Assembly (NCBI GenBank): GCA_937911855.1
Contig: CALDPK010000066.1
Coordinates: 1 to 7,035 of the forward strand
DNA: 7,035 nt
Reading direction: 5' to 3'
Source of the DNA: an uncultured Trueperaceae bacterium
Lineage (GTDB): Bacteria > Deinococcota > Deinococci > Deinococcales > Trueperaceae
Under the pieces are notes generated by a model that was given only the letters and a program-made list of their open reading frames with translations, made no database searches and was not told the origin of the DNA. Below are positions 5,647 through 7,035 of the stretch, piece by piece. The translations under genes and the position numbers were made by a program. Position 1 is the stretch's first letter. Every line of letters begins with the position of its first letter.

Positions 5647-7035
5647 ATGAACTGTCGCAATCAAATGGGGCTGATACGGCGACGCAGTCATGCCGGATCA
5701 CAGCGCAATCACGCGGGGATTGCCATGATCACTGTTCTTTTCGTGACCGCTGCAGTGCTGCTGCTGGCCATCACCTTCTCCGTGATCGCGATGTCCGAAC
5801 GGCGTTCCACGGCGTCCAGCGTGATGACCGAACGGGCCATCCAGCTGGCTGATGCCGGCAGCGAACGCGCCCGCCGGACGGTTGTTCACGAGTTCAACAA
5901 CACCTTCCTGTCGATTGCCAACTTCCTGCGTTCGGTAGCTGACGGCAACGTGGAAGGCCTGGCCGGCGTCAAGTCCGTGATGGTTGAGGACACCGAGGTC
6001 CACTGGCAGGTGGTCGGCGTATCGGACCCCAGTGCGGCCTTCGGCTGGATCGACGTGGCTTCCACAGCGCGCCTGGGCGGTGACGCCGTGCAGACGGTCG
6101 TGCGCCGCATCGGCTTCGGTGCCAGCAGCACCTTCAACCTTGCGATGCTGTCAGAAACCACCGACTGCATGTTCTGCCACCTGCGCGTGAACGGCGACGT
6201 CGGGAACCTTGTATTCATGCGGCCTGGGTGGGGTAACGAAGGGGGCAGCGGGCGCGGATCAGGCGGCAGCCAGAACGGGCTGGGCGAATCCATCATCCGC
6301 GGTAACGTGTTCGCTGCACAAAACGTGACCAATGACCAGACCAGTAACAACAGGCTCAATGGCGCCAGGGTTACTGGGGTCATAGAAAGATATTCAACGA
6401 ACGCTTCGCTTCCTGTTGACCTTGATAACGACGGCATCGCAGACTTTCCGCCGATTGACCGTGAGGTTGCCATCCTGAACGCACTGGGAACGGTGGGCGG
6501 TGGCGTAGGAAATTGCGTCGTCCCCATCGGTTCAACTTTCAGCGGCAGCTGCTCTGCAGGAGTTTCACGTTCCGGCGCCATTGACGGGAACCTGATCCTG
6601 GTCGGCACCAGGGACAACCCGATTGATCTTTCCGGAGATATATGGGTTGAAGGCGACGTCATAATCAAAGGCTTCGTAACCGGTCAGGGCGCAATCTACT
6701 CTGGCCGCAACGTGTACCTAGCGGGAGACGTGCAGACCGTCAATGCGCCATATCGTGTGGTGAATGGAATATGCGAGAACGAAGCCGGTCAGCCTGTTCT
6801 AACGGCTGCAGACATGACGGCTACCGGCTTCTCGCCGGAAGATGCCTGTGCGCGTCGGGCCATTGCAGATGAGACAGATGCGCTGCGGATCGCTGCCAGG
6901 GGCAGCATAGTGGTCGGTGACTACACCGAATATGACGCCGATGGCTACCTGAAAGCCCCCGTCGACCGGCAATCGAGTGAGTTTTACCGGCAGCAATTTG
7001 GATTTTCCAGGGGCAGTCATAGAGCTTTCGATCCT
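5647..7035 (+). CDS. PilX/GspK-like prepilin-family protein with a CxxCH motif, 3' end missing (off right edge)
   Basis: 463 codons run open to the window edge. A basic leader (R11-R13, R20, H22) ends at G24. A hydrophobic helix follows (IAMITVLFV..., 25-48), the layout of a prepilin-peptidase substrate cut after G24. Position +5 is Thr, not Glu, as tolerated in GspK/PilX-type minor pilins. LADAGSERAR (68-77) matches the AEAG-type motif after the helix in PilX-N proteins. Then come C174-M-F-C177-H178 (haem-c-type CxxCH), a Gly/Ser-rich linker (about 192-213), a DxDxDGxxD calcium-type loop (258-266), and a beta-helix-like stretch (about 314-362) with repeated V-x-G-D-V/I elements. The other mature cysteines, C290/C302 and C376/C401, could form disulfides. 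The likely role is a pilus- or pseudopilus-associated envelope protein. No good Shine-Dalgarno is seen; ATG 5665 is an alternative start, but ATG 5725 would destroy the leader. GC falls from about 66% to 56% after 6300. Confidence 0.85.
   Translation, partial: MNCRNQMGLIRRRSHAGSQRNHAGIAMITVLFVTAAVLLLAITFSVIAMSERRSTASSVMTERAIQLADAGSERARRTVVHEFNNTFLSIANFLRSVADGNVEGLAGVKSVMVEDTEVHWQVVGVSDPSAAFGWIDVASTARLGGDAVQTVVRRIGFGASSTFNLAMLSETTDCMFCHLRVNGDVGNLVFMRPGWGNEGGSGRGSGGSQNGLGESIIRGNVFAAQNVTNDQTSNNRLNGARVTGVIERYSTNASLPVDLDNDGIADFPPIDREVAILNALGTVGGGVGNCVVPIGSTFSGSCSAGVSRSGAIDGNLILVGTRDNPIDLSGDIWVEGDVIIKGFVTGQGAIYSGRNVYLAGDVQTVNAPYRVVNGICENEAGQPVLTAADMTATGFSPEDACARRAIADETDALRIAARGSIVVGDYTEYDADGYLKAPVDRQSSEFYRQQFGFSRGSHRAFDP
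6166..6180 (+). other. CxxCH haem c attachment-type motif in the pilin-like protein
   Basis: Codons 174-178 read Cys-Met-Phe-Cys-His, the consensus for covalent haem c attachment. The motif lies after the N-terminal helix, so it would be periplasmic, where cytochrome c maturation works. M191 and nearby residues are possible distal ligands. A disulfide or a metal-binding CxxC is the alternative. Confidence 0.5.

Noticed and set aside
5886..6668. Minus-strand open frame of 260 codons opposite the PilX-like gene
   Set aside because: The plus-strand frame has a coherent prepilin N-terminus and beta-rich domain. The minus frame is Pro/Ser/Thr-rich without motifs and lacks a plausible start region.
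1..7035. CRISPR array, tRNA/rRNA, insertion sequence, toxin-antitoxin or phage-defence module
   Set aside because: No direct repeats at DNA level, no cloverleaf-like sequence, no transposase-like translation and no small paired genes were found on either strand.

Overview
The window looks like a stretch of chromosome from a GC-rich (roughly 60-66%) Gram-negative bacterium. A proteobacterium, probably a gammaproteobacterium, is the best guess. The reasons are a Sec signal peptide followed by a secreted Cys-rich protein, a three-GAF/GGDEF diguanylate cyclase, a BCP/PrxQ peroxiredoxin with an E. coli-like Cys pair, a ChrR/YieF-like flavin reductase and a PilX/GspK-type prepilin-like protein. The taxonomic guess is inference: no rRNA, tRNA or phylogenetic marker is present.

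Layout. Positions 973 to 1 (minus strand) hold the 5' part of a membrane-anchored M28 zinc aminopeptidase gene that runs off the left edge. A 143-bp divergent intergenic region (974-1116) carries candidate promoters in both directions. Plus-strand genes follow. 1117-2451 encodes an exported protein built from seven repeats with regularly placed CxxxC cysteine pairs, probably a beta-propeller. A perfect 12-bp inverted repeat follows it. 2554-4449 encodes a cytoplasmic diguanylate cyclase. 4500-4988 (prxQ/bcp-like) and 4985-5557 (ChrR-like FMN reductase) overlap by ATGA and form a small redox-defence operon. After an 89-bp gap with an extended -10 promoter candidate, 5647-7035 encodes the N-terminal 463 residues of a PilX-like prepilin-family protein that runs off the right edge. 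No gene-free stretch exceeds 150 bases, and no RNA gene, CRISPR array, insertion sequence or phage feature was seen.

How the genes fit together. The only clear functional unit is the peroxiredoxin/FMN-reductase pair, which would handle peroxides and quinones or other oxidants. The other genes look like independent transcription units with envelope (peptidase, propeller, pilin-like) or signalling (c-di-GMP) roles. c-di-GMP and type IV pili are often functionally linked, but nothing in the sequence ties these two genes together.

The most unusual item is the last gene. Its predicted periplasmic region, after a prepilin-type N-terminus, carries one CxxCH haem-c-type motif, then a Gly/Ser-rich linker, a DxDxDGxxD calcium-type loop and a beta-helix-like stretch. 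Base composition falls sharply just after the linker. No complete novel multi-gene system could be demonstrated.
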